NCBI GenBank assembly: GCA_001552515.1
Contig: BCRI01000002.1
Span: forward strand, 84,715 to 148,714
Origin: Sphaerimonospora mesophila NBRC 14179 = JCM 3151
Lineage (GTDB): Bacteria > Actinomycetota > Actinomycetes > Streptosporangiales > Streptosporangiaceae
Length of the DNA stretch: 64,000 nt
Direction of reading: 5' to 3'
The translations under genes and the position numbers were made by a program. Below the pieces are notes generated by a model, which had not been told where the DNA came from, made no database searches, and saw only the letters and a program-made list of their open reading frames with translations. Shown here piece after piece: positions 54,084-62,857 of this stretch. Numbering within the stretch: position 1 is the first letter of the stretch; every line of letters starts with the position of its first letter.

Positions 54084-55346
54084 GTGATGCGGTGGATCCG
54101 GCGTTCGAGCGCCCGGGAGGTGTCCGCGGACCTCCTCCTGTGGGCCGTGCTGTGCCTGCCGGTGGTGCTCGTCCCCGGGGACCCCTACGACTGGTCTCCG
54201 CGTAGCGGCAACGCGCTCGTCGGGCTCGTCGTCGCCGGCGTGGCCGTCGTGACGCTCGCCGTGCTGGTCAGCCGGGCCGCCCCGCTGGCCGCGATGCTGA
54301 TCGCGCTCGTCATGGGGCCGTGGCGGGCGACGGAGGCACTGGCGACCGTGACCCTGTGGCCGCTGAACACCGTGGTGAAGGTGGGCCCGCTGAACGGGTT
54401 CACCCTCGCGATCGTGATGTTCAGCTATTTCGCGGGGCGGCGGACGGCCAGGCCGCGGCCCGCGCTGTACGTCTTCGGGGTGATCTTCCTGTTCGGGGGG
54501 ATCGCCTGGGCCGTCACGACGTCCGGGCCGGTGCCGCGCGAGACGGTCTGGATCCCGATCCTGACCGGGGTGCTGATCAGCAGCGTCTTCCCGTGGACGG
54601 TGGGACGTTATCTACGCCAGCGGGTGGAGCATCGCGAGCGTGAGCGGCGGATGGTCGCCGATCAGGCGAGACTGCGCGAGCGCGCCCGCATCGCCCAGGA
54701 CATGCACGACTCGCTCGGTCACGAACTCGCCCTGATCGCGTTGCGGGCGGGTGCGCTGGAGGTGGCGCCCGACCTGCCGGAACGGCACCGGGCCGCCGCC
54801 GGCGAGTTGCGCCAGACCGCGGGCGCGACGACCGAGCGGCTGCGCCAGGTGATCGGGGTGCTTCGGGAGGACGGGGAGTCGCCGCCGATGGCCCCGTACG
54901 CCGAGGGCATCGCGGCGCTGGTCGAGCGGGCCGCGGCCTCCGGCATGGCCGTCGAGCTCGATGGCGGGTCCGCACTCGCCGGGTCATGGCAGGGCGACGA
55001 CTGGGGGCGTTCGCTGGTGCACGGCGCGGCGTACCGGGTGGTGCAGGAGGCGCTCACCAACGCGGCGAGGCACGCGCCCGGCGCACCCGTCTCGGTCCGC
55101 GTCGAGGACGCGGGCGGCGTCGTCACCGTCTCGGTCTCCAACCCCGCTCCGGCGGGGGCGGCCCGTCCCGGCATGGGGCTCGTCGGCCTGCGAGAGCGCG
55201 TACGGCTTGCGGGGGGTGCGTTCGACGCCGGCTGGCGCGATGGCCGGTTCGAAGTGATCGCCCGACTGCCGTTCGAGCAGCCGTTTGATCGGCCGTATGA
55301 GCGGCCGTATGAGTCGCCGTCCGAGCAGCCCTACGAGCTGCCCTAG
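54084..55346 (+). CDS. two-component sensor histidine kinase (NarL-type partner)
   Basis: 420 residues. About five N-terminal spans (DLLLWAVLCLPVVLV, ALVGLVVAGVAVVTLAVLV and others), HisKA_3 phosphoacceptor region RARIAQDMHDSLGHELALIALRAGAL with the His in MHD, and an HATPase_c domain (YRVVQEALTNAARHAPGAPVSV, GMGLVGLRERVRLAGGAF). The tail consists of six 12-bp DNA repeats (55269-55340), giving a PYERPYESPSEQPYELP-like end. Signal unknown. Followed after 14 bp by its response regulator. GTG start set by the leaderless -10 box; ATG three bases later is equivalent. Confidence 0.9.
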   Translation: MMRWIRRSSAREVSADLLLWAVLCLPVVLVPGDPYDWSPRSGNALVGLVVAGVAVVTLAVLVSRAAPLAAMLIALVMGPWRATEALATVTLWPLNTVVKVGPLNGFTLAIVMFSYFAGRRTARPRPALYVFGVIFLFGGIAWAVTTSGPVPRETVWIPILTGVLISSVFPWTVGRYLRQRVEHRERERRMVADQARLRERARIAQDMHDSLGHELALIALRAGALEVAPDLPERHRAAAGELRQTAGATTERLRQVIGVLREDGESPPMAPYAEGIAALVERAAASGMAVELDGGSALAGSWQGDDWGRSLVHGAAYRVVQEALTNAARHAPGAPVSVRVEDAGGVVTVSVSNPAPAGAARPGMGLVGLRERVRLAGGAFDAGWRDGRFEVIARLPFEQPFDRPYERPYESPSEQPYELP

Positions 55347-55360
55347 GAAGGGAGAGCGAC

Positions 55361-56011
55361 ATGATCAAAGTGCTGCTGGCCGACGACGAGGCGATGATCC
55401 GGGCCGGGGTGCGGGCGATCCTGGCGACCGACCCGGAGATCGAGGTGATCGCCGAGGCCGCCGACGGGCACGCGGCGGTCGAGCTGACGCTGGCCCACCG
55501 CCCCGACGTCGCGCTGCTCGACATCCGGATGCCGAGGCTCGACGGGCTGGCCGCCGCCGCGGAGATCCGGCGGGCGGCGCCGGACGTCGGGGTGGTGATG
55601 TTGACGACCTTCGGCGAGGACGAGTACATCGCCCGTGCCCTGGGCGAGGGCGCCGGCGGGTTCCTGCTCAAGTCGGGCGATCCCCGCGAGCTGATCGCCG
55701 GGGTGCGGGCGGTCGCGGACGGGGCGGCATACCTGTCTCCCCGGGTCGCGCACCGGGTGATCACACAGCTCAGCGGGGGACGGATGCGTCGGGCCGTCGA
55801 CGCGCGGGCGAAGACCGATGGCCTGACGCCACGTGAGCGTGAGGTGCTGGCGCTGCTCGGCTCGGGGCTGTCCAACGCACAGATCGCGAACCGGCTCCAT
55901 CTCGTCGAGGGGACGGTGAAGGCCTATGTGAGCGCCATCCTGGCCCGCCTCGGGGTCGGCAACCGCGTCCAGGCCGCGATCGTCGCCTACGAAGCGGGCC
56001 TGATCGGCTAG
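55361..56011 (+). CDS. NarL/LuxR-type response regulator
   Basis: 216 residues. Receiver domain: MIKVLLADDEAMIRAGVRAIL (acidic pair), VALLDIRMPRLDGL (phospho-Asp), VVMLTTF (Thr) and GFLLKSG (Lys). C-terminal LuxR helix-turn-helix: LTPREREVLALLGSGLSNAQIANRLHLVEGTVKAYVSAILARLGV. Cognate to the kinase just upstream, which shares its transcript; AAGGGAG Shine-Dalgarno sequence. Adjacent targets might be the lipase or ABC genes downstream, but these are on the opposite strand. Confidence 0.94.
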   Translation: MIKVLLADDEAMIRAGVRAILATDPEIEVIAEAADGHAAVELTLAHRPDVALLDIRMPRLDGLAAAAEIRRAAPDVGVVMLTTFGEDEYIARALGEGAGGFLLKSGDPRELIAGVRAVADGAAYLSPRVAHRVITQLSGGRMRRAVDARAKTDGLTPREREVLALLGSGLSNAQIANRLHLVEGTVKAYVSAILARLGVGNRVQAAIVAYEAGLIG

Positions 56012-56027
56012 GGAGTGTCAGACACGC

Positions 56028-57308
56028 CTAACGGCAGATCTTCTCCTCGACCGAGCAGTGCTCGACCTCGGGATAGCGCGCCGACGGTTTGTCCAGCAGA
56101 GGCTGGCGCTTCTTGCGCAGGTGCAGGTCGAAGAAGGCCGCGACGTACCTGCGGGTGATCTCCATGGAGCGAAGGCCGGGGATGTCGGCGCCGAGGTCGA
56201 TGCCGAACTGGTCGCCCAGCACGCTGAGATCGGTGAAGGAGGTGTGCGCGGCCCCGGTGACGAGCAGCCAGCGCTTCCATCCGGTCATGAGCTTCCAGTC
56301 ACGTTCCCAGCCGGCGACCTCCGGCCTGCCGGATCCGGGGGTGTACGAGGACGACTTGCCCAGGAAAAGGAACGGCCGCGACAGCCCACTGGCCGGGATC
56401 GAGGCGTACGTGCTGCCGTCGATGTCGATTCCGGCGCGTATGCGGGAGTCCCTGAGCATGGCCGCGATGCTGCTCGCTCCGCCGATGGAATGGCCGGCCA
56501 TCGCGATCCGTGATCGGTTGATCAGGCGCGCGCCCTTCCACTTGGGGTGTGACCCGGTGAGCTGGTCGAGCACGAAGGAGACGTCGGCCGCCCGGCTGTT
56601 CACCAGCTGCTCCCACCACGCCGGCTCCTTCTTGATCTTGCAGGTGACGCAGGTGGTCACCCGGCCGTCGGGGAAGGTGGTGGCGACGTTCTCGTAGGTG
56701 TGGTCGATCGCGGCCACCACGTAGCCCCTGCTGGCCAGGTCCTCGGCCAGCGAGGTGAGTTCGGAGCGGGGCTTGGAGTGGCCGGGGGAGAGCACGATGA
56801 GGGGCAGGCCGTGCTTCTTTCCGGCCGGTTTCGCGTCGGTGAAGGCGTTGGTCCGCGTCCTGCTCAGGACGTCCAGCGGCACTCCGGTGATCCCCCCGTC
56901 CTCCAGGAGGAGCTGGGACTCCTTCGGCGTCATGTACTGGGCTCGGTGGCGTCCGGGAGACTTCGCCGGGTACCACAGGGAGACCATGAGCTCCCTGACC
57001 TTCATCTCCGGGACCCATGGGTCGGGACGGGAGGTGTCCTTCAGGTAGAGGGCCGTGGTGCCGACCGCGTGCTCGCCGGTCGGCTTGGGCAGGTACGGCG
57101 TGCCGCTCGGCTCGCTCGCGGAGGCGGCGGCGGGCGTTGCGGTGGACGTTGCGGTGGACGTTGCGGCGGATGCGGTGGCGGATGTGGCGGCGGCGGGTGC
57201 GGACGCGCCCGCGGTGGTGGCCGCCACGGTGAGCAGCCCGGTGATGACGGCTCGGCCGATGCCGACATGCCGGCCGGCGGCAGGACGCGGTTCGATCGCA
57301 TGGCTCAT
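56028..57308 (-). CDS. secreted alpha/beta hydrolase, PAF-acetylhydrolase-like
   Basis: 426 residues. Signal sequence (HVGIGRAVITGLLTVAATTAGASAPAAA) followed by an Ala/Thr low-complexity linker encoded by 12-bp repeats (near 57139-57190). Hydrolase motifs: LMVSLWYPAKSPG, GLPLIVLSPGHSKPRSELTSLAEDLASRGYVVAAIDHTYENV, the nucleophile elbow AMAGHSIGGASSIAA, IDIDGSTY and GAAHTSFTDL with the His. Similar to plasma PAF acetylhydrolases and actinomycete lipases. A VTTCVTC pair and a C-terminal Cys pair (HCSVEEKICR) may form disulfides. Start at ATG 57308, with AAAGGA upstream. Confidence 0.88.
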   Translation of the reverse strand: MSHAIEPRPAAGRHVGIGRAVITGLLTVAATTAGASAPAAATSATASAATSTATSTATPAAASASEPSGTPYLPKPTGEHAVGTTALYLKDTSRPDPWVPEMKVRELMVSLWYPAKSPGRHRAQYMTPKESQLLLEDGGITGVPLDVLSRTRTNAFTDAKPAGKKHGLPLIVLSPGHSKPRSELTSLAEDLASRGYVVAAIDHTYENVATTFPDGRVTTCVTCKIKKEPAWWEQLVNSRAADVSFVLDQLTGSHPKWKGARLINRSRIAMAGHSIGGASSIAAMLRDSRIRAGIDIDGSTYASIPASGLSRPFLFLGKSSSYTPGSGRPEVAGWERDWKLMTGWKRWLLVTGAAHTSFTDLSVLGDQFGIDLGADIPGLRSMEITRRYVAAFFDLHLRKKRQPLLDKPSARYPEVEHCSVEEKICR

Positions 57309-57352
57309 GGAGACGGTGGTCCTTTCGAAAGGGGACGGCGACGGGGGACGGG

Positions 57353-58393
57353 TCAGGACAGGCGGCTGCGGGTCCACCTGAGGCAGAGCCAGGCCAGCAG
57401 CGCGGAGAGGGCGAGAAAGATCGCGGTCTCGACCGCCTGCAGGGCCCAGAAACGGTCGGCGGGCTGGTAGGTCACCCGCTGCCGGTAGCCGAGGTCGGCG
57501 AGCCTGGCAAGACACTCTTGGCCGACCACCGGACCGGACGGGGACGCCCGCTCCGGTGGCATCGGTGGCAGCAGGCAGGCCGCCGCCCAGGACGGCACCG
57601 TGGCCGCCCTGCCGGTGGCGTCGAAGGTCTCGTTGGCCAGGACCCACGCGCCCGGTGGCCCGGCCACCTCCAGCTCCTCCACCTCGCCGGTGGAACCGTT
57701 CACTCCCAGCTTCGTGATGTTCGCCGCTGTGATCGTGACGGTCTCCTGGGCCGCGGGGATCACGTACGGGCGCACCGCGAGGGGCACGGAGATCTGGACG
57801 GCGGCGAACACGGCGAGCGTGACGGCCATGGCGAGCACGGTGCGGCGCAGCAGGATCCCGGCGGCGACACCGACGACGAAGGCGAAGGCGGCGTGGCCGA
57901 CGGGCACGATCCCTCGGGCGCCGAACAGCAGCGGCGAGATCCGCGCGGTGAAGGACTCGGCGTCGGCCACATCAGTGAAGACGTCGACCCTGACAGGGAC
58001 CGTGGACGGTCGACTGGCGGCGTCGACGGGACCGGCCCACCAGGTGACCAGAAGACTGAGCGACCCGGCCGCGGCCACCGCGGCCAGGCCGGTGAACGCG
58101 AGTTTGGTGGCCAGCCACCGGGCCCGGGTGACGCTCTGGCTCCACACCAGGCGGTGGGTGCCGGCCTCCAGCTCCCGGGTGACCAGCGGCGCGCCCCAGA
58201 AGACGCCGATGACGGCGGGCAGGAGGTACGTCACCACGATGCCGCCGTAGTACAGCCTGCTGTCGGCCGGGGCGAGCCGTACGACGCCGGACGGCGGACG
58301 CCCGGCGATCACGAGGATGGCGGCGAGCACGGCGAGCAGGCCGTACACCGCCGCGGCCTGGGCGCGGAACTGCCGCCAGGTCAGCCAGATCAC
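57353..58393 (-). CDS. ABC transporter permease (YtrC/D-like, GntR-linked)
   Basis: 346 residues with about six spans: IWLTWRQFRAQAAAVYGLLAVLAAILVIAG, YYGGIVVTYLLPAVIGVFWGAPLVTRELEAGTHRLVWSQSVTR, LATKLAFTGLAAVAAAG and a final AVETAIFLALSALLAWL. A large extracytoplasmic loop lies before the last span. Typical of actinobacterial operons of a GntR regulator, an ATPase and a permease that respond to cell-envelope stress. GTG overlaps the ATPase stop (GTGA). Substrate unknown. Confidence 0.88.
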   Translation of the reverse strand: MIWLTWRQFRAQAAAVYGLLAVLAAILVIAGRPPSGVVRLAPADSRLYYGGIVVTYLLPAVIGVFWGAPLVTRELEAGTHRLVWSQSVTRARWLATKLAFTGLAAVAAAGSLSLLVTWWAGPVDAASRPSTVPVRVDVFTDVADAESFTARISPLLFGARGIVPVGHAAFAFVVGVAAGILLRRTVLAMAVTLAVFAAVQISVPLAVRPYVIPAAQETVTITAANITKLGVNGSTGEVEELEVAGPPGAWVLANETFDATGRAATVPSWAAACLLPPMPPERASPSGPVVGQECLARLADLGYRQRVTYQPADRFWALQAVETAIFLALSALLAWLCLRWTRSRLS

Positions 58394-59286
58394 CGCAGCA
58401 CCTCCAGGGCGGGGCGCGGGCCGGAGCCGGCCTCGGCGGGACGGCTCATATAGGCCAGCACGAGGTCTTCCAGGCCGACCGCGCTGACGGTCCAGGCAGG
58501 ATCGAGGATGGGCGCCTCGGTGCGGATCACCAGCGTGGACTGCCGCTCGGTATGGCCGGCCGAGATGACCTCCTGGCCCGCCGGCAGCGTGTCGACGTCG
58601 CGGCGCGGCCCGCTCAGCCGGTGATGGGCGGCCAGGAGCTCCTCGACCTCGCCTGCCAGCCGCACCTGCCCGGCGACCAGCACGACGAGGTGATCGCAGA
58701 CCCGTTCCAGGTCGGCGACCAGGTGGGAGGACATCACGACGCTGAGTCCGTGCTCGGCGACGGCCTCCATCAGGTCCTGCAGGAACTCCCGCCGGGCGAG
58801 CGGGTCGAGGGCGGCGACCGGCTCGTCCAGGATCAGCAGCTCGGGCCGTTTGGCGATGCCCAGGGTCAGGGCGAGCTGGGCGCGCTGACCGCCCGACAGC
58901 TTCCCGGCCCGCTGGCCCGGATCCAGGCCGAGCCGCTCGATCCGGCGGTGTGCCAGGGCATCGTCCCAGTTCGGGTTGAGCCGGGCCCCGAGGCGCAGGT
59001 GGTCGGCCACGGTCAGGGTGGGGTACGTCGGGGTGTCCTGGGCGACGAAGCCGACCTTGGCCAGCTGAGCCGGGCCGCTGCCCGGCACGCCGCCGCACAC
59101 CTCGATGGTGCCCGTAGTCGGGGCGAGCGTCCCGGCGGCCAGGTTCAGCAGCGTGGACTTCCCCGCGCCGTTGGGCCCGACCAGGCCGGTCACATGCCCG
59201 GCCGGGATGTCCAGCGTGCAGCCGGTCAGCGCCCAGCGCCCTCGGTACTTCTTGGTCAGTCGCCGGGCTCGTAAGACCGCCGTCAC
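58390..59286 (-). CDS. ABC transporter ATP-binding protein
   Basis: 298 residues. Walker A GLVGPNGAGKSTLLNL, Q loop VGFVAQDTPTYPTLT, signature KLSGGQRAQLALTLG, Walker B ELLILDEPVAALDP and H loop VVMSSH. A C-terminal regulatory extension of about 80 residues follows. Energises the permease encoded downstream. The GTG overlaps the GntR stop (GTGA), so regulator, ATPase and permease are coupled. Confidence 0.93.
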   Translation of the reverse strand: MTAVLRARRLTKKYRGRWALTGCTLDIPAGHVTGLVGPNGAGKSTLLNLAAGTLAPTTGTIEVCGGVPGSGPAQLAKVGFVAQDTPTYPTLTVADHLRLGARLNPNWDDALAHRRIERLGLDPGQRAGKLSGGQRAQLALTLGIAKRPELLILDEPVAALDPLARREFLQDLMEAVAEHGLSVVMSSHLVADLERVCDHLVVLVAGQVRLAGEVEELLAAHHRLSGPRRDVDTLPAGQEVISAGHTERQSTLVIRTEAPILDPAWTVSAVGLEDLVLAYMSRPAEAGSGPRPALEVLR

Positions 59287-59675
59287 GCTATCTCCTCTTC
59301 AGCGATGGTCCGAAAGGTGGTCATGAACAGGGCCTCGATGCTTTCGTCGTCGAGCCCGGCCCGGCGGGCCCTGGCCAGCCAGCGCCGCAGGTCCTGCCGC
59401 AGCGGTCCGTGCGCGGCGAGCGTGGCGTCGGTCAGCGTCCGGGTGACGAACGTGCCGACACCGGGGCGGGCGGCGACGAGCCCGTGGTGTTCGAGTTCCC
59501 GGTACGCCTTGAGCACGGTGTTGGGGTTGATCGCCAGCTGGGCCACCACGTCCTTGACCGTCGGAAGCCGGTCGCCCTCACGCAGGAGGCCCAACCGCAG
59601 CGCGTGCCGCACCTGCTGGACCAGCTGCAGGTACGGCGAGAGGCCGGACCTGCCGTCCAGATGGAACTCGATCAC
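59283..59675 (-). CDS. GntR family transcriptional regulator (YtrA subfamily)
   Basis: 130 residues. Opens IEFHLDGRSGLSPYLQLVQQVRHALRLGLLREGDRLPTVKDVVAQLAINPNTVLKAYRELEHHGLVAARPGVGTFV, the compact YtrA-type winged helix, followed by a short dimerisation helix. I set the start at GTG 59675 because GGAGGG lies 6 nt upstream and family members begin MIEFHLD; the ATG at 59696 is an alternative. It probably represses its own operon through the inverted repeat at 59693-59728. Confidence 0.9.
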   Translation of the reverse strand: MIEFHLDGRSGLSPYLQLVQQVRHALRLGLLREGDRLPTVKDVVAQLAINPNTVLKAYRELEHHGLVAARPGVGTFVTRTLTDATLAAHGPLRQDLRRWLARARRAGLDDESIEALFMTTFRTIAEEEIA

Positions 59676-59692
59676 CGATTCCCTCCGATCCT

Positions 59693-59728
59693 CCATTTAT
59701 CTAGGATGCTAGCACTTTAGGTAAATGG
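59693..59728. promoter_or_regulatory. operator/promoter of the GntR-ABC operon
   Basis: Imperfect inverted repeat with CCATTTATCTA on the left (59693-59703) and TTTAGGTAAATGG on the right (59716-59728). It sits just upstream of the GntR start on the minus strand and overlaps a TAGCAT -10-like element (minus strand). Fits an autoregulated YtrA-type operator. Confidence 0.6.
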
Positions 59729-60267
59729 AGGAAGTCGCTTAACCGCACCCTCTCCGTGATCTTGCAATTACTCCCAGTCGACGTCGGGAGCGGGCGCTTC
59801 GCTTTCGTGATCTTGCAGTTTCTTGTGGCTCACTGCGGTGAACTGCGGAAACGGTATTGGTGATCTTGCAGCGATGACCTGGAAACGTGGACGGCGGCGC
59901 GCACGAAGATCGCAGTCGGCGAGACCTCCGGACCGTCCGCGATCGTCCCGGGCCCCGCTCCTGCCGCTGCCCCCGTCCTCGCCACACGACCGCCGTCCCG
60001 ATGGCCGTCCCCGCGGCTGTCCCGGTGGCCGTCCCGGCGGGTCGTCGCCGCTGCCGCGTCGGCCATCGCTCTCATGGCCGGGGCGGGTCTGGTCGCCGTC
60101 GGTCTCGGCGGTGGGTCCCAGGGACGTAGAACAGATCGAGACCGACGTACAGGTGCTGTCGGCCACCGTCTACGCCCATGGCTGATCCGTTGCCATAACT
60201 GGGAAACCCGTGCCGGACTTCTACCCGAATGCCAGATGATGTCTCCAGGCAAACGAAAGGTAGCTCA
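59729..60267. other. 539-bp intergenic region with three spaced direct repeats and a possible gene relic
   Basis: GTGATCTTGCA(A/G) occurs at 59756-59767, 59807-59818 and 59860-59871, spaced 51 and 53 bp. From about 59880 to 60180 the sequence returns to high GC. One frame near 60040-60110 would code for a membrane-like segment (VVAAAASAIALMAGAGLVAVGLGGG), and a neighbouring frame continues as DVEQIETDVQVLSATVYAHG before a stop at 60183. This could be a small decayed gene with a frameshift, but no start or family was found. Confidence 0.4.
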
Positions 60268-61668
60268 GTGGGCGGTTTTGGGAGAATCGGGGTCCTTGTC
60301 GTCGCCAACCTGCTCGGTGGCGTCGGCGTCGCCTCCGGGGTCGCGGTCGGGGCGTTGCTGATCGAGCAGGTCGGCGGTACGACGATGGCGGGGCTGGGTT
60401 CGGCCGCGAACGTGCTCGGCGCGGCGATCGCCGCGGTGCCGCTGGCCACCGTCGCCTCCCGGTACGGGCGGCGCTGGTCGCTCACCCTGGGCTACGTGAT
60501 CTCCGTCGTCGGCGGTGCTCTGATCATCGCCGCCGCTGTGCTCTCCAACATCGTCGTCATGCTGGCCGCGCTGGCCCTCTTCGGCGTCGCGCAGGCGGTG
60601 AACCTGCAGACCCGGTACGCGGCGGTGGACGACACCCCGCCCGCCACCCAGGCCAGGGCGATGTCGACGGTGATCTGGGCGACCACCGTCGGGTCGGTGG
60701 CCGGGCCCAACCTCAGCGAGGTCGGGGACAGGCTCGGGATCCGGCTGGGGCTGCCCGAGCTGTCCGGCCCCTACCTGTTCTCGGTCCTGTCGTTCGCGTT
60801 GGCGGCGGCGGTGGTCGCGCTGCTGTTCCGGCCTGCCGTACGGCCCCAGGCGGCCGCGGCGGCACGGGCCGCGCGGGCGCCGGGCTCGGTCGGCGCCGGA
60901 TCCGGTCCGGCCGAGCCCGGGCGGACTGAGCCCGGGCGGACTGAGCCCGGGCGGACTGAGATCGGGCGGACTGAGGCCGGGCGGACGGTGGGTGCGCTGG
61001 CCGCGCTGCGCTGGGCGGCGGCGCATCCGGTGGCCCGCTTCGCCGTGGTGCTCATCGCTACGGCACACGCGGTGATGATCACGGTAATGGTGATGACGCC
61101 GCTGCATCTGCAGCATCATGGGATGACGCTACAGGTGGTCGGGCTTGTGATCAGCCTTCACATCATGGGGATGTACGCGTTCAGCCCGATTTTCGGCTGG
61201 CTGGCCGACCGGTTCGGCGCAATGCGGGTCGCGTTCGGCGGCATCGTGATGCTCTCAGTGGCCCTGGTGCTCGGTTTCCTGGCCGCGACCCTGCCGGCGG
61301 GCGGAACCCTCACCGCGGTCGCGCTGACCATCCTCGGCGCCGGCTGGTCGGCCTCGCTGATCTCCGCTTCCGTGCTGCTGGCGAACACCTCGTCGGCCCG
61401 GGTCCGGGTGCCGCTGCAGGGCGTCACCGACGCCGGCATGAGCTACGCGGGAGCGGCCGCGGCCGCGCTGGCCGGGCCGATCCTCGCCCTCGGCGGCTTC
61501 CGCGCGGTCAACATCGCCGCGGCGATCATCCTTGTGCCGGCCGTGCCCGCCGGGATCGCGGCGCTGCGTCGGTGGGATTCGGGCCGGCGGGGCTCCGATG
61601 CCGCCGACGCGGCGCCGGAGGGCCCGCTCGACGAGGGGGAGCGTCAGGACGCCGCCTCGCCGCACTGA
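60268..61668 (+). CDS. MFS transporter
   Basis: 466 residues, about 12 spans. Two hydrophobic halves (GRIGVLVVANLLGGVGVASGVAVGALLIEQVGG, RYGRRWSLTLGYVISVVGGALIIAAA, and HAVMITVMVMTPLHLQHHGMTLQVVGLVISLHIMGMYAFSPIFGWLADRFG) are joined by a soluble loop of five repeats encoded by 15-bp units (60916-60990: PGRTE three times, then IGRTE and AGRT). Drug or metabolite efflux is likely from the family, but substrate is unknown. GTG 60268 has AAAGG 8 nt upstream; an ATG at 60229 is an alternative. Confidence 0.85.
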   Translation: MGGFGRIGVLVVANLLGGVGVASGVAVGALLIEQVGGTTMAGLGSAANVLGAAIAAVPLATVASRYGRRWSLTLGYVISVVGGALIIAAAVLSNIVVMLAALALFGVAQAVNLQTRYAAVDDTPPATQARAMSTVIWATTVGSVAGPNLSEVGDRLGIRLGLPELSGPYLFSVLSFALAAAVVALLFRPAVRPQAAAAARAARAPGSVGAGSGPAEPGRTEPGRTEPGRTEIGRTEAGRTVGALAALRWAAAHPVARFAVVLIATAHAVMITVMVMTPLHLQHHGMTLQVVGLVISLHIMGMYAFSPIFGWLADRFGAMRVAFGGIVMLSVALVLGFLAATLPAGGTLTAVALTILGAGWSASLISASVLLANTSSARVRVPLQGVTDAGMSYAGAAAAALAGPILALGGFRAVNIAAAIILVPAVPAGIAALRRWDSGRRGSDAADAAPEGPLDEGERQDAASPH

Positions 61669-61954
61669 TCACGGGCGGCCGATCGCGGGTAGCTGATCAC
61701 GGGCGGGCTCGGCCGGCGCCCGCGGATTGATCAGAAAGGGTGATCAGAAAGGGCGATCGGACCGGGTGATCGGACAGGGTGATCGGACAGGGTGATCAGA
61801 CAGGGCGATCCGGCGGTTTGATCTGGATGTGCGGAAAGGGTTGATTGTGCAGATTGTCTTGTGCTGATCGACACGGCGTCGATCGGTCTGGGCACATTGC
61901 CAGGTACGGAACGGGTGCGGCGAGTTCGCGCTGATCAGCGGGGGGAAGCTCCAT
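61669..61954. repeat. intergenic region with six tandem 13-bp repeats
   Basis: Positions 61728-61805 are six 13-bp units: TGATCAGAAAGGG twice, CGATCGGACCGGG, TGATCGGACAGGG twice and TGATCAGACAGGG. Each carries a GATC core. Degenerate GATCA motifs continue on both sides (61668-61725 and beyond 61806). No gene is present. Spacer-less, so not a CRISPR; possibly a binding-site array or a slippage minisatellite. It precedes the leaderless gene at 61967. Confidence 0.85.
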
Positions 61955-61960
61955 TAGCAT
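61955..61960 (+). promoter_or_regulatory. -10 box of leaderless gene at 61967
   Basis: TAGCAT, 6 nt before the GTG at 61967; no Shine-Dalgarno sequence. Confidence 0.5.
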
Positions 61961-61966
61961 GCGATC

Positions 61967-62857
61967 GTGGACAGCGACGAGGTGACGTTCTCCGGTGGCG
62001 AGGCCCTGTTCGCCTCGCTGTTCGACGACGCCGCGCTCTTCCCGCCCGGCGACGCACCGATGGCCGAGGCCGTACCGGCGCATCGCCGCCATCGCACGTC
62101 GTGGTACGCCGGTTTCGTCGGGCCGTTCATCTGCGCGGACACCCGGCTGGCCGAGCTCCCGGCGGATCTGGTGATCAGCGTCGTGGTGACGGGCGGACCG
62201 GGTGCGATCGAGCGGCTCGGCCCGCTGCCGAACGCGGTGGCGCTGGAGGTCTCTGGTGTGGCCGACCCGGCGGACGCCACGGCGGCCGTGGCCGCGCTGC
62301 GCGGCCGTACGGGCGGCGTTGGGGACACGGCCGGGTTCGTCGAGGTTCCGCGGACGGCGTGCCTTCCCGTGCTCGACGCGCTCGCGGGCACGGGGTGCTT
62401 CGCCAAGTTCCGCACCGGCGGCCTACAAGCGCGGGCGTTCCCGTCCGAGGCCGAGCTGGCCGAGGCGATCGTCGGCTGCGTCGGCAGGGATCTGCCGTTC
62501 AAGTGCACCGCCGGACTGCACCATGCCGTACGGCACACCGCTCACGACACGGGCTTCGAGCACCACGGATTCCTCAACGTGCTGCTCGCCACGAGCGCGG
62601 CCCTGGACGGCGCGACGGCCGCCGAGGTGTCCGGGGTGCTCGCACTACGGGACCCCGCCGCTGTGGCCGACCGGATCCGCGCGCTGGGCGAGGACCGGGT
62701 GGCGGCGACACGCCGGATGTTCCGTTCCTTCGGCACCTGCAGCATCGACGAACCCCTTGAGGATCTGGCCGCGCTGAGCCTGATCGGCATGCGGACCACG
62801 ACCACGACCACGACTGTGACTACGACGACGACCGCGACCGGACAGGAGCGACCTTGA
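61967..62857 (+). CDS. uncharacterised protein coupled to fumarylacetoacetase
   Basis: 296 residues, no family that I recognise. Features: LFASLFDDAALFPPGDAPMAEAV near the start, WYAGFVGPFICAD, VPRTACLPVLDAL, FAKFRTGGLQARAFPSEAELAEAI, PFKCTAGLHHAVRHT (His cluster) and EHHGFLNVLLATSAAL. No signal or membrane segment. The C-terminal 20 residues are almost only Thr, from an ACG/ACC run. Leaderless GTG start. Its stop overlaps the TTG of fahA (TTGA), so it probably belongs to aromatic amino-acid (homogentisate) catabolism. It could be an accessory enzyme there. Confidence 0.8.
   Translation: MDSDEVTFSGGEALFASLFDDAALFPPGDAPMAEAVPAHRRHRTSWYAGFVGPFICADTRLAELPADLVISVVVTGGPGAIERLGPLPNAVALEVSGVADPADATAAVAALRGRTGGVGDTAGFVEVPRTACLPVLDALAGTGCFAKFRTGGLQARAFPSEAELAEAIVGCVGRDLPFKCTAGLHHAVRHTAHDTGFEHHGFLNVLLATSAALDGATAAEVSGVLALRDPAAVADRIRALGEDRVAATRRMFRSFGTCSIDEPLEDLAALSLIGMRTTTTTTTVTTTTTATGQERP

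Noticed and set aside
60259..60272. tRNA-like D-arm sequence GGTAGCTCAGTGGG
   Set aside because: No anticodon or T-arm follows at the right distance and the stretch is the ribosome-binding site and start of the MFS gene; chance resemblance.
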